A stretch of 64,000 nucleotides of DNA from Bordetella bronchialis (GTDB taxonomy: Bacteria > Pseudomonadota > Gammaproteobacteria > Burkholderiales > Burkholderiaceae_B): contig NZ_CP016170.1 of NCBI RefSeq assembly GCF_001676705.1, positions 868,001-932,000 of the forward strand. Direction: 5' to 3'. This document shows positions 8,484 to 16,811 of the stretch, one piece after another (position 1 is the first letter of the stretch; each line of letters opens with the position of its first letter). Both the position numbers and the translations under genes were made by a program. Below the pieces are notes generated by a model that saw only the letters and a list, made by a program, of their open reading frames with translations, was not told the DNA's origin and did no database searches.

Positions 8484-9020
8484 CTACAGCTCGAAAAAGA
8501 CGGTCTCGTCCTTGCCTTGCAGCCGTATGTCGAAAACATAATGCCGGGCCGACAGGGGCCGCGCGATGAGCGTGGCGCGCCGCGCCGGCGCTATGGCGGC
8601 CAGGGTCGGGTCGGCGGCATTGGCCTTTTCTTCGTCGCCGAAGTAAACCCGCGTGATGGCGTGCAGCAGCATGCCGCGCGCCGTGACGACGATGTCCGCA
8701 TGCGGGGCGTCCCCGCCGGCCCCGGCCCGCGGCCGCGGCAGGTCCACGACGTAGCGGAACCGTGGGTCGGTCCCCGTGCCTATGCGGCACATGGCGGGCG
8801 GCTCGCCATCGCGCTCCAGCCAGAACTCCAGCAAGGCGTCGTGTATCGGCTCGCCGTCGCCGTCCAGCACCCGGCCGGTCAGCGTCACGCGCGGCGCGGG
8901 ATCGTCCGGCTCGATCAGGCGCGCGGGAAAGGCGCTCTTCAGGTCGAAACCGTACTGTTCGGGCACCAGGCCATAGGCGAAGTAGGGGCCCACGGTCTGC
9001 GAAGGGGTCTGGCGGCTCAT
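8484..9020 (-). CDS. pcaG: Protocatechuate 3,4-dioxygenase, alpha subunit
   Basis: A 178-residue intradiol dioxygenase subunit. It begins with the typical SQTVGPYFAYGLV and has the shared core (LTGRVLDGDGEPIHDALLEFW). As in known alpha subunits the full set of iron ligands is not kept; the active iron sits in the beta subunit. The start overlaps the pcaH stop as ATGA (9017-9020), implying coupled translation of the two subunits, which assemble in equal numbers. Confidence 0.95.
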   Translation of the reverse strand: MSRQTPSQTVGPYFAYGLVPEQYGFDLKSAFPARLIEPDDPAPRVTLTGRVLDGDGEPIHDALLEFWLERDGEPPAMCRIGTGTDPRFRYVVDLPRPRAGAGGDAPHADIVVTARGMLLHAITRVYFGDEEKANAADPTLAAIAPARRATLIARPLSARHYVFDIRLQGKDETVFFEL

Positions 9021-9727
9021 CGGCGTTGCTCCATCGGCGTCTCGTCCGCGCCTCGCAGGACGATGTCGAAGACGTAGCCCAGGGCGTAGCCATCCTCCGT
9101 CACGTCGGGCGAGAACCGCGATATCAGCCTGTCGCGGGCATGCTCGGGCACGCCCAGCACCATGGGATCGAATGCCAGCAGCGGGTCGCCCGGGAAGTAC
9201 ATCTGCGTGACCAGCCGCGACGCGAACCATTCCCCGAATAGCGAGAAGTGGATGTGGTTGGGGCGCCAGGCGTTGGGATGATTGCCCCAGGGATAGGCGC
9301 CCGGCTTGATGGTCAGGAAGCGGTACACCCCGTTGGCGTCGGTCAGGCAGCGGCCGGCGCCCAGGAAGTTGGGGTCCAGCGGCGCGTCGTGCTGGTCGCC
9401 CTTGTGTACGTAGCGGCCCGCCGCATTGGCCTGCCAGATCTCCACCAGCGTATTGGCGACCGGCTTGTTGCGGTCGTCCAGCACGCGGCCCGTCACGATG
9501 ATGCGCTCGCCCAGCGGCGCGCCGTTCCGCACGGCGTTGCGGGTCAGGTCGTGGTCCAGGGCGCCCAGCTGGTGCGCGCCATAGACGGGCGCCCGCATGT
9601 TGCGCATGCGCTCGGGCATGGGCTGCAGCGCTTCGCGCGGCGAACGCTTGGCGGTGGAGCGATAGGGTGGGTAATCGTAGGGGGGGTGCGATCCCCAGTC
9701 GAACGCTTCGACCCGGCTGTGCGCCAT
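9017..9727 (-). CDS. pcaH: Protocatechuate 3,4-dioxygenase, beta subunit
   Basis: A 236-residue catalytic subunit that opens the ring of protocatechuate between the two hydroxyl groups using Fe(III). Candidate iron ligands are visible: Tyr in AAGRYVHKGD, Tyr in KPGAYPWGN and the His pair in RPNHIHFSLFG. The N-terminus has YPPYRSTAKRSP, typical of PcaH. The ATG at 9727 is preceded by CAAGGAGACACC. It is the first gene of pcaHGB-pcaDC and is divergent from pcaQ, which presumably activates it. Confidence 0.96.
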   Translation of the reverse strand: MAHSRVEAFDWGSHPPYDYPPYRSTAKRSPREALQPMPERMRNMRAPVYGAHQLGALDHDLTRNAVRNGAPLGERIIVTGRVLDDRNKPVANTLVEIWQANAAGRYVHKGDQHDAPLDPNFLGAGRCLTDANGVYRFLTIKPGAYPWGNHPNAWRPNHIHFSLFGEWFASRLVTQMYFPGDPLLAFDPMVLGVPEHARDRLISRFSPDVTEDGYALGYVFDIVLRGADETPMEQRR

Positions 9728-9780
9728 GGCGGTGTCTCCTTGCCCTGCTGTTCTCGATTGTGGTGACAGGGATTCTGGAA

Positions 9781-9799
9781 TTTCTCTAAGATTATGAAA
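9781..9799. promoter_or_regulatory. LysR-type binding box in the pcaH-pcaQ gap
   Basis: TTTC (9781-9784), an 11-base spacer and GAAA (9796-9799) form a short dyad of the LysR-type pattern. It lies in a strikingly AT-rich stretch (about 9775-9829) between the divergent pcaH and pcaQ genes. A second dyad, TCCATA-ACC-TATGGA (9820-9834), overlaps the pcaQ start codon and could serve autoregulation. Both assignments rest on position and symmetry only. Confidence 0.4.
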
Positions 9800-9829
9800 A
9801 GTGAATTTTTTGGATTGTTTCCATAACCT

Positions 9830-10762
9830 ATGGATATACATGACCTGGCGGGCGGCCGCGTCAACCTGCGCCACCTGCACTGCTTCGTCGCCATCGCGCA
9901 AAGCGGCTCCTTGCTGCGCGCGGCCGAAAAGCTGGCGATCTCGCAACCGGCGATCTCGAAGCGGCTGGTGGAGCTGGAAGACATCGTCGGCACGGCGCTG
10001 TTCACGCGCGGCCGGCAGGGCGCGAAGCTCACCCGCGAGGGCCAGCGCCTGCTGCCCTACGCCACGCAAATGCTGGAGACCCTGCGCGAGGGCCTGCGGA
10101 TGATGGCCGTCGCCGACAACCCCCAGCGCGCGGAGGTGCGCTTCGGCGTATTGCCCACGCTGGCGGCGATCCTGGTGCCGCCGGCCTACGCCACTATGCG
10201 CCAGGCATGGCGCGACGTGGAATTGGAAGCGGTGACGGCCTCCAATTCCGAGCTGTTGGCGGGCGTGCGCGGCGGGGAGCTGGACTTCGCTGTGAACCGG
10301 GCGGCGGACCCGGAGCTGTCCGAAGGGCTGCGCTTCGAATACCTGTTTGCCGATCCGCTGGTGGTCGTGGCGCGGCCCGGCCATCCGGCCTCGCGCGCCG
10401 GGCTGCGGGAAGCCGCGTCCAGCGGGGTGTTCCCGGTACTGCTGCCGCCCGCCGGCACCCTGATCCGCCAGTCCGCGGACCGCTTGCTGGACGAGGCAGG
10501 CGCCGGCAAACCGCGGATGCTGCTGCAGACGCTGTCGATGTCCATGTCACGCGCGATGACGCTGGAACACGATGCCATCTGGCTGGTGCCACGCAGCGCG
10601 GTGGCCCGCGATATCGCCAGCAATTCGCTGGCGGTCGTGCCCGGCTCGGTACCCGGAAGCGAGGAGCGGGTCGGCATCACCACGCGGCGGGGCGCCGCGC
10701 TGGCCCCGGCGTCGCGATCGCTGATGGAGCACCTGCGGGAGGCGGCGGCGCGGAAGCTTTGA
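9830..10762 (+). CDS. pcaQ: LysR-family activator of the pca operon
   Basis: A 310-residue LysR regulator. The N-terminal helix-turn-helix (about 18-75: LRHLHCFVAIAQSGSLLRAAEKLAISQPAISK) is followed by a two-lobed effector domain. Its position, divergent from pcaH with a 102-bp gap, and its overall character fit PcaQ. In other bacteria PcaQ activates the pcaDCHGB genes in response to beta-carboxymuconate and related intermediates. The symbol rests on context plus family and would fall if a different LysR type proved closest. Confidence 0.8.
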   Translation: MDIHDLAGGRVNLRHLHCFVAIAQSGSLLRAAEKLAISQPAISKRLVELEDIVGTALFTRGRQGAKLTREGQRLLPYATQMLETLREGLRMMAVADNPQRAEVRFGVLPTLAAILVPPAYATMRQAWRDVELEAVTASNSELLAGVRGGELDFAVNRAADPELSEGLRFEYLFADPLVVVARPGHPASRAGLREAASSGVFPVLLPPAGTLIRQSADRLLDEAGAGKPRMLLQTLSMSMSRAMTLEHDAIWLVPRSAVARDIASNSLAVVPGSVPGSEERVGITTRRGAALAPASRSLMEHLREAAARKL

Positions 10763-10838
10763 TCCGGGCGGCCCGGCTCGCGGGGCGGCGGCGCCGGGAT
10801 GGTCGGGCTCCCTCGATGGTGTGCCCGTCGCGTCGAGT

Positions 10839-10882
10839 GGGCGCCCGGCCCCGCGGCAGGCCGCGCATCGGGGCCGGCGCCC
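10839..10882. terminator. Long GC-rich hairpin between pcaQ and a convergent small gene
   Basis: The arms at 10839-10853 (GGGCGCCCGGCCCCG) and 10869-10882 (CGGGGCCGGCGCCC) pair over 14 bp with one bulged C and a 15-base loop. The hairpin sits between the stop of pcaQ (10762) and the stop of the small gene at 10890. It has no T-run, but the long stem suits a bidirectional or Rho-assisted terminator. Confidence 0.5.
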
Positions 10883-10889
10883 GCGAGAC

Positions 10890-11120
10890 CTATTCCCGCG
10901 CTTTGCCGGCCGGGTCCCTGTCCGTCCGGTTGACGTCGGCGTCGGGCGTGTCCGCCAGGTCCTGCGCCTGGCGTCCCGGGTCTTCGCCCTTGAAGCCGCC
11001 ATAGCTGCTCTGGCCGGGGTCGGCGCTGCGGCTGCGTATCTGTTCGCCGGGGGCCTTTTCGTGCGCGCCCGGCCGCGCGGGCGGCAGATCCTTGGGGCCT
11101 GGGGTCGATCGGTCGCTCAT
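10890..11120 (-). CDS. Small hydrophilic, probably disordered protein
   Basis: A 76-residue protein rich in Pro, Asp, Gly, Arg and Lys, with no hydrophobic core and no signal peptide, so likely intrinsically disordered and cytoplasmic. The ATG at 11120 has a strong AAGGAGAT site 5 bases upstream, which supports real translation. I do not recognise a family. It resembles in size and composition three other small proteins in this window (34565, 34853 and 51887). Such proteins are often stress- or stationary-phase-induced, but no role can be read here. Confidence 0.6.
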   Translation of the reverse strand: MSDRSTPGPKDLPPARPGAHEKAPGEQIRSRSADPGQSSYGGFKGEDPGRQAQDLADTPDADVNRTDRDPAGKARE

Positions 11121-11223
11121 CGGGATCTCCTTGCTGGGTGGTCCGTTGGAAGAGGCCACAGCGCAGCAAGGGCCGTACCGGCGGCGTGGCGTTTGCCTGC
11201 GTCCGCCGGCGGGGACGGCGGCT

Positions 11224-12243
11224 TCAGGGCGTCTTGGCAGCGGGCGGAACCGCGGCCGGCATGGAGGCGGCGGGCTGCGGCGCGGGCAGCAGCTTTCCGC
11301 GCAATAGCAGCACGACCGTGCCCGCGGCGATGCCCAGCACCAGGATGTTCACCAGCACGAACAGGGCGGGCGCCAGCGTCGCCAGCGCGGCGGCCTGGGC
11401 ATCGCCTGACACCCGGATGCTTGCCCCGGCCAGCGCGGTGGCGCCGAAGGTGTAGGCCCAGTACGACGCGCCGAAAGGCTGCTGGCCCAGCCAGCGCGCC
11501 ATGCGCGCAAGCAGCAGCGCCTGCACCAGCGCGTAGCCGATCAGCATATGGACGAACAGGTCGGCGTGGCCGTTGCCCACCGACAGATAGCACACCGCGC
11601 CGACCGCGGGCGGCGCCAGCTGGATGCCCAGCGTGGGCCGCAGGGGCAGCGCCAGGGGGGCGGCCGTATACAGGCGATGCAGCAGCACGGATTCGATGGC
11701 CAGCCAGGCGAAGAACGCCGCGCCGAATGCCAGCTGCCCCCATTCCGCCCAGCCCAGGGATGCCGATACCGTCCCGGTCACGAAACCGCCCGCCACCAGC
11801 GGCAGATAGAGCACCGGCGTGGTCGCGGTGGCGTCGCGTCCGCCGCGCCACAGGATGCCGGTGCGCCACAGGCCGAAGCCGATGGTGAAGATGGCGCCCA
11901 GCAGGAACAGGCCGATGGCCAGCGGCCGCGAATAAGGCAAGGCGCCCTGCGCGACCAGCATGGTCGCCACGCCGGCCAGGCCGATGAAGCAGCATTGCAC
12001 CGCGTGTTCGGCCTCTTCCCGGGCGACGGCGGGCGCCGCCAACCACTTCAGTGCGTAAAGGAGCGCGATGGCCAGCCAGGCCAGGAAGGCGGCGGCATAG
12101 AGCGCTTCGCCCACGGCCGCGGGCAGCGACCAGACGGCATGCGCCGCACGCCAGTTGCCGGCCAGGCCGGCCAGTCCCAGGACGATGCCGAAAAACGAGG
12201 GAGGCACCAGCGGCAGCGCGCGCGATGCGGGGTCTTGAGCCAT
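11224..12243 (-). CDS. TehA/SLAC1-type membrane transporter
   Basis: A 339-residue integral membrane protein with about ten hydrophobic helices and an N-terminus (LVPPSFFGIVLGLAGLAGNW) typical of the TehA / C4-dicarboxylate-malate / SLAC1 anion channel family. The C-terminal 25 residues are a Pro/Ala-rich tail. The ATG at 12243 has GGAGG upstream. It follows the peptide-type permease gene by 182 bp on the same strand and may or may not be cotranscribed. Transport of an organic acid or anion, or tellurite tolerance, would be family-level guesses. Confidence 0.82.
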   Translation of the reverse strand: MAQDPASRALPLVPPSFFGIVLGLAGLAGNWRAAHAVWSLPAAVGEALYAAAFLAWLAIALLYALKWLAAPAVAREEAEHAVQCCFIGLAGVATMLVAQGALPYSRPLAIGLFLLGAIFTIGFGLWRTGILWRGGRDATATTPVLYLPLVAGGFVTGTVSASLGWAEWGQLAFGAAFFAWLAIESVLLHRLYTAAPLALPLRPTLGIQLAPPAVGAVCYLSVGNGHADLFVHMLIGYALVQALLLARMARWLGQQPFGASYWAYTFGATALAGASIRVSGDAQAAALATLAPALFVLVNILVLGIAAGTVVLLLRGKLLPAPQPAASMPAAVPPAAKTP

Positions 12244-12425
12244 TTTTTTCCTCCGTGGATGATTGCGCACACGTTCGTGGCCGCAATCGTACCCGTCCAG
12301 GATGACATCGACTACCGCGAACGGCGGAAGGCGCACGGCGGATGCCGATGACCGCGGGCGGAGTCGCGGCTGGCCGGTGACCGTGGGCATGGCCGGTGGG
12401 GCGCCGGACGCCGGCGGCCCGCCAT

Positions 12426-13310
12426 TTATCCCGCGTCGCGCAGCGCGGGATCCAGCCGGTCGCGCAGCCAGTCGCCCAGGATGGAAATGGACATCGTCGT
12501 CAGGAAAATGACGCTGCCGGGAAAGATGGCGATCCACCAGGCCGTGGTCAGGAAGGCCCGTCCCGCGCCCAGCATCTGGCCCAGGCTGGTCAGCGGCGGG
12601 CGTATCCCCAGGCCCAGGAAGCTCAGCGAGGTCTCCAGCAGGATGACCTGCGGGAAGTTCAGCGTGAACTGCACGATCAGCACGCTCAGGATATTGGGCA
12701 GGATATGGCGGGCATAGATGTGCCACGGCGGCGCGCCCAGGGCCTTGACGGCCATGGCATAGCCCTGGCCGTTGGCGGCGATGACCACGCCGCGGGTCAG
12801 GCGCGCGAACACTTCCCAGCCGTAGAAGCCCATGATCGCGATGAACAGGACGAAGCTGCCGCCGAAGACGGCGATCAGCGCCAGCGCGATCAGGATGAAG
12901 GGCAGGGAGGCCTGTACATCGGCCAGCATCATGACCAGTTCTTCCACCCAGCCGCGGAAATGCGCGGCCAGGAAACCCAGCAGGGTGCCGGCCAGCGCGC
13001 CGATGGCGGTGCCGCCCAGGGCCACCAGCACGCTGAAGCGGATGGCATACAGCAGGCGGCTGAACAGGTCGCGGCCCAGTTCGTCGGTGCCCAGCCAATG
13101 CGCGTCTGTGCCGCCCAGGAAAACCGGGGGTGCCAGCCGCAGGCGCAGCGCCTGCGTGCGGTAGTCGTAGGGCGCCAGGACATCGGCCAGGCAGGCGACG
13201 GCCAGCAGGACCACGACAAAGACCAGGGCCGCGACGACCAGCGCGGGGTAGCGCTTGCCGAGCGGAACGGCGGCGGCTTTTTTTCTGCGCCAGGGCAATG
13301 CGAACAGCAT
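12426..13310 (-). CDS. Peptide/nickel-type ABC transporter permease (DppC-like)
   Basis: A 294-residue inner-membrane subunit with an N-terminal helix, a long periplasmic loop (FLGGTDAHWLGTDELGRDLFSR, the DppC/OppC hallmark) and a five-helix core. The ATPase-contact EAA loop is recognisable in ANGQGYAMAVKALGAPPWHIYARHILPN. The gene begins 4 bp after the DppB-like gene. It is the last member of the operon that starts with the solute-binding protein. Confidence 0.92.
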   Translation of the reverse strand: MLFALPWRRKKAAAVPLGKRYPALVVAALVFVVVLLAVACLADVLAPYDYRTQALRLRLAPPVFLGGTDAHWLGTDELGRDLFSRLLYAIRFSVLVALGGTAIGALAGTLLGFLAAHFRGWVEELVMMLADVQASLPFILIALALIAVFGGSFVLFIAIMGFYGWEVFARLTRGVVIAANGQGYAMAVKALGAPPWHIYARHILPNILSVLIVQFTLNFPQVILLETSLSFLGLGIRPPLTSLGQMLGAGRAFLTTAWWIAIFPGSVIFLTTMSISILGDWLRDRLDPALRDAG

Positions 13311-13314
13311 GGGG

Positions 13315-14247
13315 CTAACCGTCCTTGCGCGCCGCGCGCATGCGCGGATCGAGCAGCGTGTAGATGAAGTCGACGGCCAGGTTGGTCAGGACCATCGTGA
13401 CGGCGGTCAGGATCAGAATGGCCTGGACCACGGCGAAGTCCCGTGACGTGACCGAACCGACCAGCAACCGTCCCACCCCTGGCCAGCCGAACACCGTCTC
13501 GACGATGATGGATCCCGCGACCAGGTCGCCCAGCTTCAGGCCGGCGATGGTGACGATGGGGATGGCGGCATTGGGCAGCGCGTGCCACAGCACCCGGCGC
13601 ATCCGCGGCGTGCCCCTGGCGCGGGCCGCCACCATGTATTGGCGATTCAGGACCTCCAGCATCGCCGAGCGGGTGAACCGGGCGAATACCCCCGCGAAGT
13701 GCGTGCCCAGCGTGATCGCCGGCAGGACCAGGTGCCAGGGCGTGTCCGCCCCGGCGCTGGGCAGCAGGCGAAGCTTCAGCGAGAACAGCAGGATCAACAG
13801 GATGCCTAAAAAGAAATTGGGCAGGCTGAAGCCCAGCACCGCGAAGCTCATGACGAAACGGTCCACCGCGCGGTTGCGGTTCAGCGCCGCGACGATGCCC
13901 AGTGCCAGGCCCAGCGCCAGGCCGATGCCGAAGGCGGTCAGGCCCAGGCGCAGGGTGTAGGGCAGGGCGGCCTCGATCAATTGCGTGGCGGGCTTCTGGT
14001 CCGACAGCGACAGGCCGAAATCCCCGCGCGCCAGATTGGCGAGATACGAGACGTATTGTTCCCAGAGCGGCCGGTCCAGCCCGAACCGGGCGCGATACTG
14101 CTGGATGACCTCGGGCGAGGCCTGGTCGCCGACCAGGGCCTCGATGGGGTCGCCCGACAGATTCAGCGCCACAAAGGTAAAGGTGACGACGACCCATACG
14201 GTGAGCACGGCGCGCACCAGCTTGCGTGCCAGCAGGCGCCCGTTCAT
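13315..14247 (-). CDS. Peptide/nickel-type ABC transporter permease (DppB-like)
   Basis: A 310-residue membrane subunit. It has the DppB-type N-terminus (LVRAVLTVWVVVTFTFVALNLSGDP), a periplasmic segment (RFGLDRPLWEQYVSYLANLARGDFGLS) and the EAA-like loop near NRQYMVAARARGTPRMRRVLWHALPN. The ATG at 14247 overlaps the upstream phosphodiesterase stop by 4 bases (ATGA). It pairs with the DppC-like subunit to form the channel. Confidence 0.92.
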   Translation of the reverse strand: MNGRLLARKLVRAVLTVWVVVTFTFVALNLSGDPIEALVGDQASPEVIQQYRARFGLDRPLWEQYVSYLANLARGDFGLSLSDQKPATQLIEAALPYTLRLGLTAFGIGLALGLALGIVAALNRNRAVDRFVMSFAVLGFSLPNFFLGILLILLFSLKLRLLPSAGADTPWHLVLPAITLGTHFAGVFARFTRSAMLEVLNRQYMVAARARGTPRMRRVLWHALPNAAIPIVTIAGLKLGDLVAGSIIVETVFGWPGVGRLLVGSVTSRDFAVVQAILILTAVTMVLTNLAVDFIYTLLDPRMRAARKDG

Positions 14248-14984
14248 GTGGCCTCCGGCAGGGATGGCGCCGCCGCGCGTGTCAGCAAGCCGGGATCGTT
14301 CAACAGCACGGCGCGCGGGCGCAGCGCCAGGATCCGGGACAGCCGGGCGGTGCTCGTGTCGCCCACCGCGCACGGCGTGCCCTTGCCCCCCAGCGTGATC
14401 CAGGCGGGCCGTTCGGCCAGCACACGGCGCGCGACGGGGTCGTCGATGTCGCCCTCCCACACCCGGTAGGCATGGGCGCCGGCACGCTCGAATTCTTGCG
14501 CGCGGCCGTAATCGGGCAGGAAGGCAAGCAGGCGCGCGCCGGGCAACAAGACCCGGGCCAGCGCCATCTGCGCCGGATCGCGCACGCCTATCCATACCCT
14601 GGCCGCGGCATCGCTGCCCTTCACGTCGCGCGCGATGGCCTCGATCAGCGGCAGGTCCGGGGTCTTCACATCGATCAGCACCGGTCGGCGCGGCGCGATT
14701 TCCATCAGTGTCCGTGGCAAGGGCGCAAGCCGCTCGCCGCCCGCCAGGGCGACCGCCCGCAGTTCGGCCGCCGTCATGTCGGCCACCGCGCGCGCGTCGC
14801 CGGCGATACGCTGCAGGGTCGCGTCGTGGCAGGCGAACACGCTGCCGTCCCGGCTCAGGCGGGCGTCGCTTTCGACGACGTCCGCGCCGATGTCGACAGC
14901 GCCGCGATACGCGGTCAGCGTGTTTTCGACATGGTGGGCGGAGTCGCCGCGGTGGGCGATGACCAGGGGGCGGTTCGTGTTCAT
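14244..14984 (-). CDS. Glycerophosphodiester phosphodiesterase-family protein
   Basis: A 246-residue TIM-barrel hydrolase, cytoplasmic because no signal peptide is seen. Family landmarks are HRG near residue 11, ENT at about 20, the E-x-D metal pair in VVESDARLSRDG and the CHD motif in FACHDATLQR. The usual Pro of the PENT motif is Val here (VENT). These enzymes split glycerophosphodiesters into sn-glycerol 3-phosphate and an alcohol. Its place inside an ABC uptake operon, overlapping a permease gene and 1 bp from an ATPase gene, suggests it acts on the imported compound. Confidence 0.85.
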   Translation of the reverse strand: MNTNRPLVIAHRGDSAHHVENTLTAYRGAVDIGADVVESDARLSRDGSVFACHDATLQRIAGDARAVADMTAAELRAVALAGGERLAPLPRTLMEIAPRRPVLIDVKTPDLPLIEAIARDVKGSDAAARVWIGVRDPAQMALARVLLPGARLLAFLPDYGRAQEFERAGAHAYRVWEGDIDDPVARRVLAERPAWITLGGKGTPCAVGDTSTARLSRILALRPRAVLLNDPGLLTRAAAPSLPEAT

Positions 14985-14985
14985 A

Positions 14986-15987
14986 TCAGGCGCCTATCTC
15001 TTCCGCGAAATGGCAGCGCGCCGCGTGCCCCATGGCCAAGGGCCGCAGGGTGGGCATCTCTTTCGTGCAGCGTTCCCGGGCATAAGGGCAGCGGGTGTGG
15101 AAATGGCAGCCGCCAGGCGGCCGCGCGGGACTGGGCGGGTCGCCCTTGAGCACGATGCGCCGCGTCCCGCCGCGCCGGGACGCCGCCGAGATGTCCGGGA
15201 TGGCGGACAGCAGGGCCTGCGTGTAGGGGTGCCGCGGCGTTTCATAGAGATCGTCGGTGTCCGCTTCCTCCACGATCTGGCCCAGGTACATGACGGCGAC
15301 GCGATGCGACAGCCGGCGCACCACACGCAGGTCGTGCGAAATGAACAGGTAGGCGATGCCGCGCTCGCGCTGCAGCCGTTCCAGCAGCGTGACGACCGTT
15401 TCCTGCACGGACACGTCCAGGGCTGAAACCGGTTCGTCGCAGACGATCAGGCTGGGCTGTAGCGCCAGGGCGCGGGCGATGACCGCGCGCTGGGCCTGGC
15501 CGCCGCTGATCTGGTGCGGGAAGCGGTCCTTCAATGCCGCGGGTAGCGAGACCGCCTGCATCAGCCCGTCGACGGCGGCGTCGCGTCCGGCGGCCGGGCC
15601 GATGCCGTGCAGGTCCAGCGGCTCGCGCAATTGCCGGCCGATGGACAGGCGCGGGTCCAGCGCGGACAAGGGGTTCTGGAAAACGATCTGGACCTCGCGC
15701 CGCTTGGCGCGCCATTGCGCGGCGCCCAGGGATGCCAGGTCCTGGCCCTTGAACCGGATGGCGCCGCGCGTGGGACGGTCCAGGCCCACGATCAGGCGGC
15801 CGGTGGTGGATTTGCCGCAACCGCTCTCGCCCACCAGGCCCAGGGTTTCGCCGGTCCGCACGTAGAAGGACACGTCTTCCACGGCGCGTATGCCGGCGCC
15901 CGTGCCGAACAGTGTGCGCGCGCCGTCGAAATAGCGCCGCAGGCCGCTGACTTCCAGCAGGGGCGGTATGGATGCGCGCGGGGTCAT
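14986..15987 (-). CDS. Peptide-type ABC transporter ATPase (DppF/OppF-like)
   Basis: A 333-residue ATPase with Walker A GESGCGKSTTGR, signature ISGGQAQRAVIARAL, Walker B LIVCDEPVSALD and the H-loop FISHD. The C-terminal oligopeptide-transporter region has a Cys pattern (CHFHTRCPYARERC) that often binds an Fe-S cluster in DppD/F proteins. The ATG at 15987 overlaps the stop of the DppD-like gene (ATGA); an ATG two codons upstream at 15993 is possible. Together with the DppD-like subunit it powers import. Confidence 0.93.
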   Translation of the reverse strand: MTPRASIPPLLEVSGLRRYFDGARTLFGTGAGIRAVEDVSFYVRTGETLGLVGESGCGKSTTGRLIVGLDRPTRGAIRFKGQDLASLGAAQWRAKRREVQIVFQNPLSALDPRLSIGRQLREPLDLHGIGPAAGRDAAVDGLMQAVSLPAALKDRFPHQISGGQAQRAVIARALALQPSLIVCDEPVSALDVSVQETVVTLLERLQRERGIAYLFISHDLRVVRRLSHRVAVMYLGQIVEEADTDDLYETPRHPYTQALLSAIPDISAASRRGGTRRIVLKGDPPSPARPPGGCHFHTRCPYARERCTKEMPTLRPLAMGHAARCHFAEEIGA

Positions 15988-16811
15988 GCCCATTCCTCGC
16001 GCCAGCGGTAGACGGGCGCGCGCGCATCCAGGCGCGGCATCGCCGCCAGCAGTTCGCGCGTATAGGCGTCGCGCGGCGCGTCGAACAACTGCCTGGCGGG
16101 CGCGCTTTCCACGACGCGGCCATGGCGCATCACCACCACGTCGTCGGCCATTTCCGCGACCACGCCCAGGTCGTGCGTAATGAATAGCATGGCCATGCCA
16201 AGTTCGGCCTTCAGGCGGTTCAGCAATTCCAGTATCTGCGCCTGGATGGTCACATCCAGCGCGGTGGTCGGTTCGTCGGCGATCAGCAATTGCGGGCGGC
16301 ACGCCAGCGCCATGGCGATCATCACGCGCTGCGCCATGCCGCCGGAAAACTGATGCGCATACGAGGCCAGCCGCTGGCGGGGCTCCGCTATGCCCACCAT
16401 TTCCAGCAGCTCGATGGAGCGCGCGGCGCGGCGCGTCCGGTCCAGCGGCGTGTGCAGGGCCAGCGTTTCGTCCAGCAGCCTGCCCACGGTGTGCACGGGA
16501 TTGAGCGATCCCAGCGGATCCTGGAACACCATGCCGATGCCGCCGCCGCGCACCTGCCGCAGCTCGCGCTCGGACAGCGCCGCCAGGTCGCGGCCCTGGA
16601 ACAGGATGCGCCCGCCGGTCTGGCGGCCATTGCGCGCGAGCAGGCCCAGGATCGCCTGGCAGGTGATGCTCTTGCCGCTGCCGCTTTCGCCGACGATGCA
16701 TAGCGTGCGGCCCTGGCTCACCTGGAAGCCGACGCCGTGCAATACGTCGGCGAAGCCCGCCGACGTGCGAAAGCCCACGCGCAGATCCTCGACGTGAAGA
16801 ATCGTGTCCAA
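15984..16811 (-). CDS. Peptide-type ABC transporter ATPase (DppD/OppD-like)
   Basis: A 275-residue ATPase with Walker [14 protein letters not shown]-loop [13 protein letters not shown], signature [15 protein letters not shown], Walker [13 protein letters not shown] and H-loop FITHD. It lacks the long C-terminal Cys region of many OppD proteins and so is shorter than the usual 320-330 residues. It starts one base after the stop of the solute-binding protein gene, so the two are certainly cotranscribed. Confidence 0.92.
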   Translation of the reverse strand: MDTILHVEDLRVGFRTSAGFADVLHGVGFQVSQGRTLCIVGESGSGKSITCQAILGLLARNGRQTGGRILFQGRDLAALSERELRQVRGGGIGMVFQDPLGSLNPVHTVGRLLDETLALHTPLDRTRRAARSIELLEMVGIAEPRQRLASYAHQFSGGMAQRVMIAMALACRPQLLIADEPTTALDVTIQAQILELLNRLKAELGMAMLFITHDLGVVAEMADDVVVMRHGRVVESAPARQLFDAPRDAYTRELLAAMPRLDARAPVYRWREEWA

